From contig JAMPEU010000007.1 in the NCBI GenBank assembly GCA_023664865.1, positions 1 to 64,000 on the forward strand: a stretch of DNA of 64,000 nt, read 5' to 3'. The notes under the pieces are model-generated. The model saw only the letters and a program-made list of their open reading frames with translations. It had not been told where the DNA came from and searched no databases. The position numbers and the translations under genes were made by a program. Shown one piece after another: positions 27,181 to 36,747 of the stretch; within the stretch, counting starts at the first letter, position 1; every line of letters starts with the position of its first letter. The stretch is from Butyrivibrio sp. Its GTDB lineage: Bacteria > Bacillota > Clostridia > Lachnospirales > Lachnospiraceae.

Positions 27181-28139
27181 TGAATACCATTATTATTGAC
27201 GGTCTCTCATTCGCCCTGCCCCTTTTCATTATGGCAATCGGCGGCATATATTGTGAAAAAAGCGGTATTACCAACCTTGCCATCGAAGGTCTGCAAGGAT
27301 TCGGAGCTTTCTGCGGCGCACTTTTTGCGTACAGCATCGCCGGAAATTTTGCCGACAACTCCCCTATACCATTTTATTTTGCTATGCTGTTTGCATTTTT
27401 GGGCGGAATGTTATTCTCGCTCATTCATGCGCTTCTTTGCATTAAATTCAAGGCAAACCAGGTAATCAGCGGAGTTGTAATCAACATCCTTGCCATGGCG
27501 CTTACGGAATTTCTCACCAAGCAGATTAACGCCAGCATATTCGGCGCGGCGTCCAATAAATTCATACTCGGCGTTTCGTCAAGGCTCACAATCCCTGTTA
27601 TATCGCAGATTCCGGTTATTGGAGCCGTATTTACGAATTTATATCCTTTTGAACTTATCATCGTGCTAATCGCTTTCGTTGCATGGTTCATTTTGTATAA
27701 AACCCGTTTCGGGCTGCACCTTCGCGCCTGCGGCGATAATCCGCATGCCGTTGATGCGGCGGGGATAAATGTAGGAAAGGTGCGGCTGATTGCGGTTATG
27801 GCATCGGGCGCGTTTTCCGGACTCGGCGGAATCTGCTTTGCCTACTCTATTTCGGCAAACTTTTCTTCCAATATCTATTCAGGGTACGGATATCTCGCCA
27901 TAGCCGCCTTGATATTCGGCAACTGGAAGATAATGCCTACGTTGGGAGCCTGCATGCTTTTTGGCATAGCACGTTCCACAGGATATGAGGTTGTTAAAAT
28001 CTTGGGAATGCCCAGCACATATCAGGATTTGGTAATGCTGCTTCCCTATGTGCTTACCCTGCTTATGCTCATATTCTTCAGTAAAAGGAATCGTTCTCCG
28101 AGGGCGCTTGGGGAAATTTATGATAAAGGGGCGAGGTAA
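27180..28139 (+). CDS. Nucleoside ABC importer permease, NupQ-like
   Basis: The ATG at 27180 lies in TGATG with GGAGG eight bases upstream, giving 319 residues. It is a polytopic protein of the same family as the previous one, with TNLAIEGLQGFGAF near the start and the cytoplasmic loop LRACGDNPHAVDAAGINVGKVR. The two permeases should form a heterodimer with the two-domain ATPase. It is the last gene of the importer; a family A repeat follows 40 bases after the stop. Confidence 0.9.
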   Translation: MNTIIIDGLSFALPLFIMAIGGIYCEKSGITNLAIEGLQGFGAFCGALFAYSIAGNFADNSPIPFYFAMLFAFLGGMLFSLIHALLCIKFKANQVISGVVINILAMALTEFLTKQINASIFGAASNKFILGVSSRLTIPVISQIPVIGAVFTNLYPFELIIVLIAFVAWFILYKTRFGLHLRACGDNPHAVDAAGINVGKVRLIAVMASGAFSGLGGICFAYSISANFSSNIYSGYGYLAIAALIFGNWKIMPTLGACMLFGIARSTGYEVVKILGMPSTYQDLVMLLPYVLTLLMLIFFSKRNRSPRALGEIYDKGAR

Positions 28140-28178
28140 TAGTTCATAGGCAGCTTGCGGCTGTATGCTACTGTGGGT

Positions 28179-28326
28179 GGAATAAACTCGTATACTTCCA
28201 CTTGAGGCACGCTCCCGCTCCGTGAAAAATCGCAGCGGTACTAAGTTCAAAGGCCGCTTTCGCGTCTTTTTCACTAAGGACCGGCGTTTTTCAAGGGCCT
28301 CAAATGAAAGTATATGAGTTCATTCC
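28179..28326 (+). repeat. Family A structured repeat, copy A1
   Basis: An outer stem starting GGAATAAACTC and ending GAGTTCATTCC encloses the family core (GGCACGCTCCCGCTCCG, then a TGAAAAA/TTTTTCA stem). This is the most divergent copy; the inner P3 arm differs. It lies between the nucleoside importer and the glycosyltransferase. The rest of the 28140-28494 gap holds the promoter at 28379-28407. Confidence 0.7.
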
Positions 28327-28378
28327 GCATATATGCTGTGAATAGTAGTCTTATGCTGGGATATTTAGAAATTGTGGC

Positions 28379-28407
28379 TTGTGTACCGTCCTAAAGTATG
28401 ATATGAT
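28379..28407 (+). promoter_or_regulatory. Promoter of the glycosyltransferase gene
   Basis: TTGTGT (28379-28384), 17 bases, TATGAT (28402-28407). It lies about 88 bases before the ATG at 28495. Confidence 0.45.
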
Positions 28408-28494
28408 TTACATATGTAGTTCAAATTGCGCTGATTCTGTAGTGGAAAATCGAAAACAGCGGTAAAATTGGAAATCGTCGGGAATCGAGGTAGT

Positions 28495-29475
28495 ATGGCA
28501 GAGATAACGGTTGTTATTCCCAACTATAACGGAATAAAATACCTGTCGGATTGTATACAGGCAATAGAAAAAGAACGCCAATCTCCTTCAACTCCTGAGT
28601 TTGAAGTTCTGATTGTGGACGACGCTTCTACAGACGGCAGTTTACAATTTCTTCGTGAGCGTTTTTCCAATGTGAAAACGATTTCGTTAAGTGAAAATGG
28701 GGGATTCTGCCATGCTGTCAACGTCGGCATACAGGAGTCAAAGACCCCATATATAATCCTATTGAACAATGATACTAAAGTTAAATCAGGATTTATCGCA
28801 TCATTATATATGTCCATTCGCAGTAATCCCAGAATTTTTTCAGTCAGTTCACAAATGCTTATGTGGGATAAACCGGAGCTTATTGATGACGCCGGTGATT
28901 ATTATTGCGCGTTTGGCTGGGCATTCGCCAGAGGCAAAGGCAGAGCGGCTGCCGCTTATAATAAGCCCGCCGAAATATTTTCGGCATGTGGCGGAGCTTC
29001 TATCTATCGTGCATCAATATTCGACGAGATAGGATTATTTGACGAAAACCATTTTGCTTATCTGGAAGATGTCGATATCGGCTATCGGGCGCGTATTAAC
29101 GGATTTATAAATTTATATGAGCCTCGCGCAAAGGTGCTGCACTTTGGAAGCGCCACCACTGGTTCACGCTATAATAAGCGCAAAACTTCTTTGGTATCAG
29201 CTAACAGCGTTTATATCATATGGAAGAATATGCCGGTATTACAGTTGTTATTAAATCTGCCGTTTATCTTAGTAGGCTTTTTTATAAAGTTCCTCTTTTT
29301 CTGTAAAAAAAAGATGGGAAGATTGTATCTGGAGGGATTATTGCGGGGACTTAGGCTGTGTATAGATAAAGAAGGCAGCTGCCACAAAGTAAAGTTCAAG
29401 TGGAAGAACTTCGGCAATTATCTTATAATTCAGCTTGAATTATGGATAAATCTGTTCAGGCTTATAATAAAATAA
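28495..29475 (+). CDS. Family 2 glycosyltransferase, membrane-associated
   Basis: The ATG at 28495, five bases after GAGG, is preferred over an in-frame TTG at 28468; it gives 326 residues. The GT-A domain shows ITVVIPNYNGIKYL, LIVDDASTDGS and the DXD-like LLNNDTKV. ENHFAYLEDVDIGYRARI is the acceptor-side acidic motif. A hydrophobic segment at about 245-275 and a basic tail suggest attachment to the inner membrane face. Relatives add rhamnose or other sugars to polysaccharides. No other surface-polysaccharide genes are nearby, so the acceptor is unknown. Confidence 0.85.
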   Translation: MAEITVVIPNYNGIKYLSDCIQAIEKERQSPSTPEFEVLIVDDASTDGSLQFLRERFSNVKTISLSENGGFCHAVNVGIQESKTPYIILLNNDTKVKSGFIASLYMSIRSNPRIFSVSSQMLMWDKPELIDDAGDYYCAFGWAFARGKGRAAAAYNKPAEIFSACGGASIYRASIFDEIGLFDENHFAYLEDVDIGYRARINGFINLYEPRAKVLHFGSATTGSRYNKRKTSLVSANSVYIIWKNMPVLQLLLNLPFILVGFFIKFLFFCKKKMGRLYLEGLLRGLRLCIDKEGSCHKVKFKWKNFGNYLIIQLELWINLFRLIIK

Positions 29476-29586
29476 TTGTTATTCTTGCATAAACGTAGTT
29501 AAATCTAAATTAAACAAATAAAAATATCTCAAATATTAGCGCCTGTAATGGGCTTACAGACGCGGAAAGGCATGGTTATTAATAAG

Positions 29587-30765
29587 ATGCAGTATCGCAA
29601 AAATAAGAAAGGAAATGATATTTCGGTTCTTGGCTACGGTTGTATGCGTTTCAGTAAAAAAGGAAACGCCATAGACATCGACAAGGCGGAAAAGGAGGTT
29701 ATGGCAGCCATAAATGCCGGAGTCAACTATTTGGATACGGCATACATATATCCCGGCAGCGAGGCTGCAGTGGGTGAGATTCTCAATCGTAACCAGTGCC
29801 GTGAAAAAGTCAGTATTGCCACTAAACTTCCGCATTATCTGATAAAGTCCATTGAAGGAACAGAAAAGATTTTCCGTGAGGAACTTAAAAGGCTGCAAAC
29901 CGATTATATCGACTACTATTTGATGCACATGCTTTCAGATGTTTCCGTCTGGGATAAATTAAAGAAGATGGGAATGACTGAATGGATAGAAGAAAAGCTC
30001 TCATCAGGACAGATACGCAATATTGGCTTTTCTTATCATGGCAGTTCAGATATGTTTAAGCAGCTTGTAGACGTATATGACTGGGATTTTTGCCAGATTC
30101 AATATAACTACATGGACGAACATTCGCAGGCGGGCGTAGAAGGACTCAAATACGCCAATTCAAAGGGGCTGCCCGTAATAATTATGGAACCGCTGCGTGG
30201 CGGCAGACTGGTAAACCTATTACCCGAGTCCGCAAAAGAGTTGTTTAACAAAGACCCTGAACACCGCACACCCGCAGAACTTGCATTAAAGTGGCTCTAT
30301 AGCCAGCCCGAAGTCACTTGCGTACTTTCAGGCATGAATTCTATTGAAATGGTAGAACAGAATATAGCTACCGCATCTAATTCACACATAGGCTGCATGA
30401 CGGAATCGGATAAGCTGTTAGTAGAGCAAGTCCGTAAGGAAATCGAGCGAACCGTAAAAGTCGGCTGCACAGGCTGCGGATACTGTATGCCGTGTCCAAA
30501 AGGCGTGGATATACCAGGTACTTTCCGCTGTTACAACGCCATGTATTCCGAAGGAAAACGTTCCGGCAGAATGGACTATCTGCAATGCACGGCGCTGCGC
30601 AAAGATACTTCCAGCGCATCACAATGTATCCAGTGCGGGAAATGCGAAAGCCACTGTCCGCAGCATATTGAAATCCGCAAAGAATTGAAAAATGCGGCAG
30701 GCGAACTGGAAACGCCGCTTTACAAGCTGGCAAAAGGTGCTGTACGGTTGTTTAAGTTGTGGTGA
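29587..30765 (+). CDS. Aldo/keto reductase with C-terminal ferredoxin-like domain
   Basis: The start at 29587 (MQYRKNKKGNDISVLGYG) gives 392 residues and fits family members; ATG 29572 is possible but closer to GGAAAGG than usual. The reductase barrel shows LDTAYIYPGSE and IATKLPHY. The C-terminus carries two cysteine clusters, CTGCGYCMPCPKG and CIQCGKCESHCPQ, expected to hold two 4Fe-4S clusters. Such proteins are common in anaerobes and probably couple carbonyl reduction to ferredoxin; the substrate is not known. Confidence 0.85.
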   Translation: MQYRKNKKGNDISVLGYGCMRFSKKGNAIDIDKAEKEVMAAINAGVNYLDTAYIYPGSEAAVGEILNRNQCREKVSIATKLPHYLIKSIEGTEKIFREELKRLQTDYIDYYLMHMLSDVSVWDKLKKMGMTEWIEEKLSSGQIRNIGFSYHGSSDMFKQLVDVYDWDFCQIQYNYMDEHSQAGVEGLKYANSKGLPVIIMEPLRGGRLVNLLPESAKELFNKDPEHRTPAELALKWLYSQPEVTCVLSGMNSIEMVEQNIATASNSHIGCMTESDKLLVEQVRKEIERTVKVGCTGCGYCMPCPKGVDIPGTFRCYNAMYSEGKRSGRMDYLQCTALRKDTSSASQCIQCGKCESHCPQHIEIRKELKNAAGELETPLYKLAKGAVRLFKLW

Positions 30766-30774
30766 TAAGTAACC

Positions 30775-30911
30775 GCGCATGGACACATATACTTCCACTT
30801 GAGGCACGCTCTCGCTCCGTGGAAAATCGCAATGGTACTAAGCTCGAAAATACCTCGCTAAGTACCAGCGTTTTCCAAGGACCTCAAGAGGAAGTATATG
30901 TGTCCATGCGC
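30775..30911 (+). repeat. Family A structured repeat, copy A2
   Basis: The outer arms are perfectly complementary over 22 bases (left arm starts GCGCATGGACAC), then CTTGAGG pairs with CCTCAAG after one mismatch. The core has CACGCTCTCGCTCCG, stem TGGAAAA/TTTTCCA and stem GGTACT/AGTACC. It fills the gap between the convergent Fe-S reductase and glutamine synthetase genes and could also act as a transcription barrier. Confidence 0.8.
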
Positions 30912-30953
30912 CTAACAACTAAACTATTTTAACAGCTTTTTATTAAAATTAAA

Positions 30954-32384
30954 TTACAAATCGTAGTACATCTTAAATTCCGCGGGATTGGGAATCTGTT
31001 CCATCTTCTTTAACTCGCTGCGTTTACGCGCTACCCAGATATCAATTAAGCGCTGGGGGAATACGCCGCCTTTAGTCAGATAGTCGTGATCTGCTTCCAA
31101 TGCGTCTAATGCTTCTCCGAGGGATTTCGGCAGTCCTTTGATTTTCTTCTGCTCTTCTTCTGAAAGCGTATACAGGTTAAAGTCATACGGTCCCCAGCCG
31201 TTCTTTTCCGGGTCAATCTGATTTTCGATTCCGTCCAGACCTGCCATCAGGATTGCTGCATATGCAAAATACGGATTTGCGGTTGCATCAGGATTACGCA
31301 GCTCAAATCTCTTTGTTTCAGGTGTCTTGGCATATGCCGGAATACGTATAACCGCGCTTCTGTTTGAAGTCGCATATCCTACGGTAACAGGTGCTTCAAA
31401 GCCCGGCACCAGACGCTTAAAGGAATTAGTAGACGGGTTGGTGAACGCGCACAATGAAGCTATATGTTTAAGCAGTCCGCCCATAAAATAATGCGCCGTG
31501 CGGCTTAATGACGAATATCCGTTTTCATCATAGAACAGCGGCTTTCCGTCCTTCATAAGCAGCATATGTACATGGAGTCCGCTTCCTGCTTCCTGATATA
31601 TCGGCTTAGGCATGAAGGTCGCCGTCTTGCCTTCTTTTGCCGCAATGTTCTTGATGATATATTTGATAATCATGGTATTATCAGCCATAACAGGCATATC
31701 GGCAAGTTCCACTTCTATCTCCATCTGCCCGGGACCGCCCACTTCATGATGATGATATTTCACTTTAATGCCCCAATCTTCCATCATCATACACATACGG
31801 CTCCGCAAATCATATCCGACATCTTGGGGCGCTGCTACATGATATCCGCCTTTTGCCGGAACTTCGTATCCGTTATTTCCCGGTACGTCCAGACTGCAGT
31901 TCCAATCCGCCTGTCTGGTATCAATTCGATAACCGCACTGTTTCTGTGTCACTTCATAACGCACGTTATCTAATAAATAAAATTCAAATTCCGGTCCGAT
32001 TATCATGCGGTCGGCAATTCCGCTCTCCTTCATATACTCTACCGCACGCAGGCTTACATTCTTGGGATACTGGTCAAACGGCGTATTTTCGCCTTTTCCT
32101 ATTGTACATACGTTGCCACACATAGTAAGCGTAGGCACATCTGCAAAGGGATCCACATAAGCGGTATCCGGATCAGGCAGGAATACCATATCGCTCTTTT
32201 CAATAGGCGCATAGCCATAATTAGAGCCGTCAAATCCTATGCCCTGCGTAAATGTGTTTTCTCCAAACCGCTCCACAGGAATCGTGATGTGCCGCCAGCG
32301 TCCGTCAATATCCGTCATTTTAAAATCAATCATGCGGATTTGATTCTCTTCACACTTCTTTCTGATTTCTTCAATTTTGTTCAT
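30954..32384 (-). CDS. glnA: Type I glutamine synthetase
   Basis: This 476-residue enzyme makes glutamine from glutamate, ammonia and ATP in the cytoplasm. The N-terminal beta-grasp domain (about 15-105) has IDFKMTDIDGRWRHI and FDGSNYG. The catalytic domain holds GPEFEFYL with the metal-binding glutamates, GSGLHVHMLLMKDGKPLF, NSFKRLVPGFEAPV and RFELRNPDATANPYFAYAA. The length is close to the long GSI form. It is a single gene, with AGGTG before the ATG, divergent from the TauE/SafE gene. Regulation could not be read with certainty from the AT-rich upstream region. Confidence 0.95.
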   Translation of the reverse strand: MNKIEEIRKKCEENQIRMIDFKMTDIDGRWRHITIPVERFGENTFTQGIGFDGSNYGYAPIEKSDMVFLPDPDTAYVDPFADVPTLTMCGNVCTIGKGENTPFDQYPKNVSLRAVEYMKESGIADRMIIGPEFEFYLLDNVRYEVTQKQCGYRIDTRQADWNCSLDVPGNNGYEVPAKGGYHVAAPQDVGYDLRSRMCMMMEDWGIKVKYHHHEVGGPGQMEIEVELADMPVMADNTMIIKYIIKNIAAKEGKTATFMPKPIYQEAGSGLHVHMLLMKDGKPLFYDENGYSSLSRTAHYFMGGLLKHIASLCAFTNPSTNSFKRLVPGFEAPVTVGYATSNRSAVIRIPAYAKTPETKRFELRNPDATANPYFAYAAILMAGLDGIENQIDPEKNGWGPYDFNLYTLSEEEQKKIKGLPKSLGEALDALEADHDYLTKGGVFPQRLIDIWVARKRSELKKMEQIPNPAEFKMYYDL

Positions 32385-32714
32385 GTTTTCACCTATACCC
32401 TTCCCTTAGTATGAGTAATATTCGTATTTCTTCCACAAATACAAATATCTAGTAAAATTGTACCATAAATCCGTGTATCTGGATAGAGTTTTCGGAAATA
32501 TTTACCTATATTTATCAACAGTTCAATCAACCTTGGCATAGATAAATTTACACGTCTATTTGCCTAAAGCCTATATTGATATCCAATTCAGTTTATTCTA
32601 TATTAATAAAAGTTAATATAAATTTAATCGCAATATAGGCTCTATTTACTTGACAAATAATATATTAGCATTAAAATATATTTTTATACGGTTATTTTAG
32701 GGGGCTGCAAGAGA
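32385..32714. other. AT-rich divergent regulatory region between glnA and the TauE/SafE gene
   Basis: No gene is visible. AGCCTATATTG (32568-32578) is exactly complementary to CAATATAGGCT (32631-32641), 52 bases apart, just upstream of the plus-strand promoter. This could be a paired operator or a cruciform-like element. No GlnR-like site was recognised. Confidence 0.4.
32650..32677 (+). promoter_or_regulatory. Promoter of the TauE/SafE gene
   Basis: A perfect TTGACA (32650-32655) is followed after 16 bases by TAAAAT (32672-32677), about 38 bases before the start codon. Confidence 0.6.
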
Positions 32715-33479
32715 ATGTACAAATTTTTTATTTGCTTTATTGCCGGGATTGGCGCAGGGCTTGGAACAGGATTTGCCGGAATGAGCGCCGCTGCCGTAAT
32801 TTCACCCATGCTTATTACATTTTTGGATTTTCCGGCATATGAAGCGGTCGGAATCGCCTTAGCAAGCGATGTTCTTGCAAGCGCCATAAGCGCATACACA
32901 TATGGTAAAAATAAGAATCTCGATATACGCAACGGCTTAGTCATGATGATTACTGTTTTGTTGTTTACCCTGGTCGGAAGCTTCGTTGCAAGCCTGCTGC
33001 CAAATACAACTATGGGAAGCTTCTCCGTATTTATGACACTGCTTCTCGGTATCAAATTCATCGTCAAGCCGGTTATGACTACCAAAGAAGCCATGCAGTC
33101 TGTCAGTCATAAGAAACGCATCGTCCAGTCGATTATATGCGGAAGCGTCGTAGGCTTTATCTGTGGATTTATCGGCGCAGGCGGCGGAATGATGATGCTG
33201 CTTTTATTGACAGGTATTTTAGGATATGAACTTAAAACCGCCGTTGGAACCAGCGTATTCATTATGGCATTTACCGCTTTTACAGGCGCAGTCAGCCATT
33301 TTGCCATCGGCGGCATGCCCGATATATTGTGCCTAATTTTCTGCGTGGCTTCTACTCTGCTCTGGGCAAGAATTGCCGCCAAATTCGCCAACAAAGCAAG
33401 CGCTGCCACACTAAACAGGGCTACAGGAGTCGTGCTTGCGGTCTTGGGAGCTGCGATTTTAGTGGTTAATTATGTATAG
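32715..33479 (+). CDS. TauE/SafE-family membrane exporter
   Basis: This 254-residue protein has about eight hydrophobic segments and the internal two-fold repeat of the family: GAGLGTGFAGMSAAAV near residue 13 and GFIGAGGGMMMLLLL near residue 155. Family members move sulfite, sulfoacetate or other organic anions across the membrane; the substrate cannot be told here. It is a single gene divergent from glnA, with AGGGGG ten bases before the ATG. Confidence 0.85.
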   Translation: MYKFFICFIAGIGAGLGTGFAGMSAAAVISPMLITFLDFPAYEAVGIALASDVLASAISAYTYGKNKNLDIRNGLVMMITVLLFTLVGSFVASLLPNTTMGSFSVFMTLLLGIKFIVKPVMTTKEAMQSVSHKKRIVQSIICGSVVGFICGFIGAGGGMMMLLLLTGILGYELKTAVGTSVFIMAFTAFTGAVSHFAIGGMPDILCLIFCVASTLLWARIAAKFANKASAATLNRATGVVLAVLGAAILVVNYV

Positions 33480-33823
33480 GAGCTTACCTTATTTGTCCCA
33501 ATACTTTAAAATTAAGACAAATCTTAAAAATATCATGATTATGTAATTATCAATGCCGGATTACTTATCAAAGCATCAACTATCGGCTTGTAGACTGCCC
33601 TGTCATGGACTTCCATAAATGCTTTTTAAAATTTTGGTACAATAATAACGATAAAATCTCTAGGGGGTCAAGTGAACCCCCTCTAAAAGTTCCATAAATA
33701 AAGGATTCCCGGCAAAGTATGTATCATATAACTTCCTGCGGGAACATGTTTTCTTCATATTGTATTCTTTCGCCAAAAATAAAACTCGTTCTAAAAACAA
33801 ACTATGATTGGCTGTTGTTACAA
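33480..33823. other. Intergenic stretch with one strong hairpin and a possible gene remnant
   Basis: AGGGGGT and ACCCCCT (about 33661-33681) form a compact hairpin. On the minus strand 33539-33616 reads as 25 codons starting MEVHDRAVYKP and ending LIIT before a stop; it looks like the end of a lost gene, but has no ribosome binding site. ATTTGTC/GACAAAT after the TauE/SafE stop may be a weak terminator. Confidence 0.3.
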
Positions 33824-35038
33824 TTAATGGTATTCATCCATCCATTCATTTATAAAATTTGATATATTAATCAAATCATAATCCTCACACAACTTTCCTT
33901 TTTCTATGGTATTTTTCAAGTTATTAATTTCCTCCTTGAAATCCAAACTTGTTTCACCTTTTACTACTAAATAATTATAATACACCAATTTAACACGAAA
34001 ATAATTAAGCAATACGCCCGTTACCATATACCGTCCGTTCACATTCTGCAAATCTATATTCAAATCAAAAATAAACTCGTCCCACGAATGTATACTTTTC
34101 TGAAACGATTCTTTAATATTGTTACTCATTTGAAAAATTATATTTTGCATAATATATATTCTTTCCATACTCGAATAAATAAACATTGAATAGGGTTTGT
34201 TATATAATTCTGACTCCATCGCACATCCAAATGCTGTCAGTGCATTTTCAAAGCATATACTCAATTTTTTTCTATCTTCTTCGAATATCTCTGCCTTTTC
34301 TAATTCTTTCATCTGTGAGATTAAGAATGGATTTGAGCCATGTATATATTTTTCTATAATACGTAATGCTTTAAAATAATAGTCACGTCCAACAGAATCA
34401 TAATACAGATATTTTGTATATGGGTTTTTAAATAAATCTCCCCGAATTTCATATATGTCTACAGGTCTCCCCACTTTATACAAATATTGAAGCAGTTTAA
34501 TATTTTCATCAACAATATATTGTGTACCATTGCTGATATTTTTCATTCTCTTATATCTTTTATCAATCAACTCCAGATTCTCTTGCATCACTTTCTGGTA
34601 ATGCTCATTGTGATAGTTATACCATCCAACAATGAAATAATCATCAATGATTTTTTGTATGCAATCTGTAAATTTCAGATTAGTTCCAGACTGTTTTTTT
34701 AACATACAATTTTGCTCAAAATATATTTTTTCTAATGCCACCTGTGATTCCTTTATATCACAATACTCTCGGAATTGTGTCACGGGTGAAATTGCATATG
34801 TTTCATTTTCCAATACATTTCCATCTAGCGTTGATATATCATTTACAGAATCAATAGAAAAATATGTAAATAGTGAAATAATCAAAGCCACTGACGAAAT
34901 AATCAAAGAAACAACGCCTATAACAAAGTTGCCAATATCTAAATTTCCCATAGGACTATTTATTAAGATATACACAGCAACACTAGCCATTATAAAAGTC
35001 ACAAATATTGCTACTATTGATTTTTTAACATTTTTCAT
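33824..35038 (-). CDS. Membrane protein of unknown function, AT-rich
   Basis: I do not recognise this 404-residue protein. It has two hydrophobic segments near its N-terminus (about 9-28 and 37-65) and a long helical, charged part that should be cytoplasmic (about 70-404), with many Tyr, Asn, Ile and Lys. Base composition is clearly more AT-rich than its neighbours, which suggests recent transfer. An upstream reading frame ends in its start (ATATGA), as in coupled genes. No enzymatic motif was seen. A membrane-tied sensor or effector is possible but unsupported. Confidence 0.6.
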   Translation of the reverse strand: MKNVKKSIVAIFVTFIMASVAVYILINSPMGNLDIGNFVIGVVSLIISSVALIISLFTYFSIDSVNDISTLDGNVLENETYAISPVTQFREYCDIKESQVALEKIYFEQNCMLKKQSGTNLKFTDCIQKIIDDYFIVGWYNYHNEHYQKVMQENLELIDKRYKRMKNISNGTQYIVDENIKLLQYLYKVGRPVDIYEIRGDLFKNPYTKYLYYDSVGRDYYFKALRIIEKYIHGSNPFLISQMKELEKAEIFEEDRKKLSICFENALTAFGCAMESELYNKPYSMFIYSSMERIYIMQNIIFQMSNNIKESFQKSIHSWDEFIFDLNIDLQNVNGRYMVTGVLLNYFRVKLVYYNYLVVKGETSLDFKEEINNLKNTIEKGKLCEDYDLINISNFINEWMDEYH

Positions 35039-35218
35039 ATATCATCCCCCATATCGTTTCTATAATCTCTCAGAGCCTCCAAGCCAGTAAATACACGGCT
35101 TTCAAATTCCATTTTTGTATTTATGATTTCATCTGTATCAAATCCCTGCTTGTCCAAAAAATTCTTGTACTTCTTATTAAATAGTTCAGCAAATGTATCC
35201 GCTGATATCCATTATCCA
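35035..35218 (-). pseudogene. Possible broken small gene upstream of the AT-rich membrane gene
   Basis: One frame encodes WISADTFAELFNKKYKNFL and continues to LRDYRNDMGDDI, ending in TGA that overlaps the ATG of the next gene (ATGA). It lacks an ATG in frame after the preceding TAA. A strong GGGGAGGA with ATG at 35218 starts in another frame and stops after 32 codons. A frameshift or degraded start would explain this; a non-standard start is the alternative. Confidence 0.35.
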
Positions 35219-36747
35219 TAATTAGTTCCTCCCCAATCTACTCGCACCTTCTTTGAGTCGATTTCTCCCTTGGAAAGTAAGACCACCGTCTCTATCCCCG
35301 TGGTAAAAGGGAACATATCGACAGCTACCGCTCTCTTTGCCTGATAGCCTCTGGCTGAAAATATCTCCAAGTCCCGTATAAGGCTGGTCGGCTTGCACGA
35401 TATGTATAGAATATAATCTACGCCGAAACGTATGATTTTATCAAGCGCTTTTGGATTTATGCCGTCACGCGGCGGGTCCAGAATGATAATATCCGGCTTA
35501 TCTTCTATTCCATCAATTACTTTAAGCACGTCGCCCGCAATAAATTCGCAGTTATGTAAACCATTCAATTCGGCGTTCTGCCGTGCGGCATCAACCGCTT
35601 CTTCGACGATTTCCACTCCGATTACTTTCTTTGCCACCGGAGCCATAAGCTGGGCTATAGTCCCGGTTCCGCTATATAAATCGAATACCACCTTGCCGTC
35701 TGCATATTCCCGCACATCGAACGTCGATGTGTTAAGCGGCGGCTTAATATAGTCCACAATATAATCTCTCGCCGTCTGATACAGCACTTCCGCGCCCAAG
35801 CTGTTAGTCTGGAAAAAGGAAAACTCTGATATTTTAAACTTTAACCCCAGCAGCTCCTCGAAAAAATAATCCTGACCATACAGAATATCCGTCTCATCAC
35901 TCTGTACCACATCTGCGGGAGAATCATTCTTTGTATGCAGGATGCCGACGATTTTTCCCTCCAACTCTAAATCCAGCAGTTTCTGCTTGAAACCATCTAA
36001 TATGCCCTCTTCCGTACAGCTTTCGTTATCTATATCGGCTATCCTTCCATCTGCCGCGTTTCCGTCTGCCGCCTGTGTCGTCGTTACAAGCGCAATCAAT
36101 ATTTCTCCTGTCTTTGCCGCCTTTCGCACTAAAAGATGGCGCAGATAGCCCTCATGCTTAAGCCTGTGGTAAAACTTTATGCCAACTCCTTGTTCCTGTA
36201 ATTCCGCAAAGTAATCCCTGACGCATCTTATAATCTTGCGGTAATCTTCATCAACAATCTGGCATTCCGTAACGGATACTATATCATAGAAACTGCCTCT
36301 TTTGTGCATACCAAGCGAAAGCGGACCGTCTTTTACCTCATCGCCAAATGAAAACTCCATTTTATTACGATAACCGCCCTCCACTGGGCTTGGCTTAATC
36401 CCCTCAAAACTAAAGCCTTCCTGAGCTGCCAACACGGAATCTAAAAGCCTTTTTACCTGAGTTTCTTTTATCTTAAGCTGTTCCGCATATGGCAAAGACT
36501 GATATACGCAGCTCCCACATATCCCAAAATGCGGGCAGGGGCTTGTCCTCTCAAGGGCAGACGGCTCTAATACCTCTAACAGTCTGCCTTCCGCCCTGCC
36601 TTTTCTGACTTTATTTACCGAGCATCTTACTTTTTGGCCTGTCAGCGCATTTTTCACGACGCAGATTCCTTCTTCCGTCTCCACTATTCCCTTATTGGGA
36701 AAATCCACCCTCTGCACAATTCCTTCAACAATACTGCCCTTTTTCAT
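35212..36747 (-). CDS. TrmA/RlmD-type RNA (uracil-5-)-methyltransferase
   Basis: This 511-residue protein has an N-terminal TRAM RNA-binding domain (about 1-60), the cysteine cluster CPHFGICGSC expected to hold a 4Fe-4S cluster (about 71-80), a linker, and a SAM-dependent domain (FDLYSGTGTIAQLM, about 365; DPPRDGIN, about 440). The nucleophilic cysteine lies in YISCKP. The family makes 5-methyluridine in 23S rRNA or tRNA; without comparison the site cannot be assigned. A hydrophilic Asp/Ala-rich insert lies near residues 225-250. The gene is followed by the broken small gene. Confidence 0.88.
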   Translation of the reverse strand: MKKGSIVEGIVQRVDFPNKGIVETEEGICVVKNALTGQKVRCSVNKVRKGRAEGRLLEVLEPSALERTSPCPHFGICGSCVYQSLPYAEQLKIKETQVKRLLDSVLAAQEGFSFEGIKPSPVEGGYRNKMEFSFGDEVKDGPLSLGMHKRGSFYDIVSVTECQIVDEDYRKIIRCVRDYFAELQEQGVGIKFYHRLKHEGYLRHLLVRKAAKTGEILIALVTTTQAADGNAADGRIADIDNESCTEEGILDGFKQKLLDLELEGKIVGILHTKNDSPADVVQSDETDILYGQDYFFEELLGLKFKISEFSFFQTNSLGAEVLYQTARDYIVDYIKPPLNTSTFDVREYADGKVVFDLYSGTGTIAQLMAPVAKKVIGVEIVEEAVDAARQNAELNGLHNCEFIAGDVLKVIDGIEDKPDIIILDPPRDGINPKALDKIIRFGVDYILYISCKPTSLIRDLEIFSARGYQAKRAVAVDMFPFTTGIETVVLLSKGEIDSKKVRVDWGGTNYG

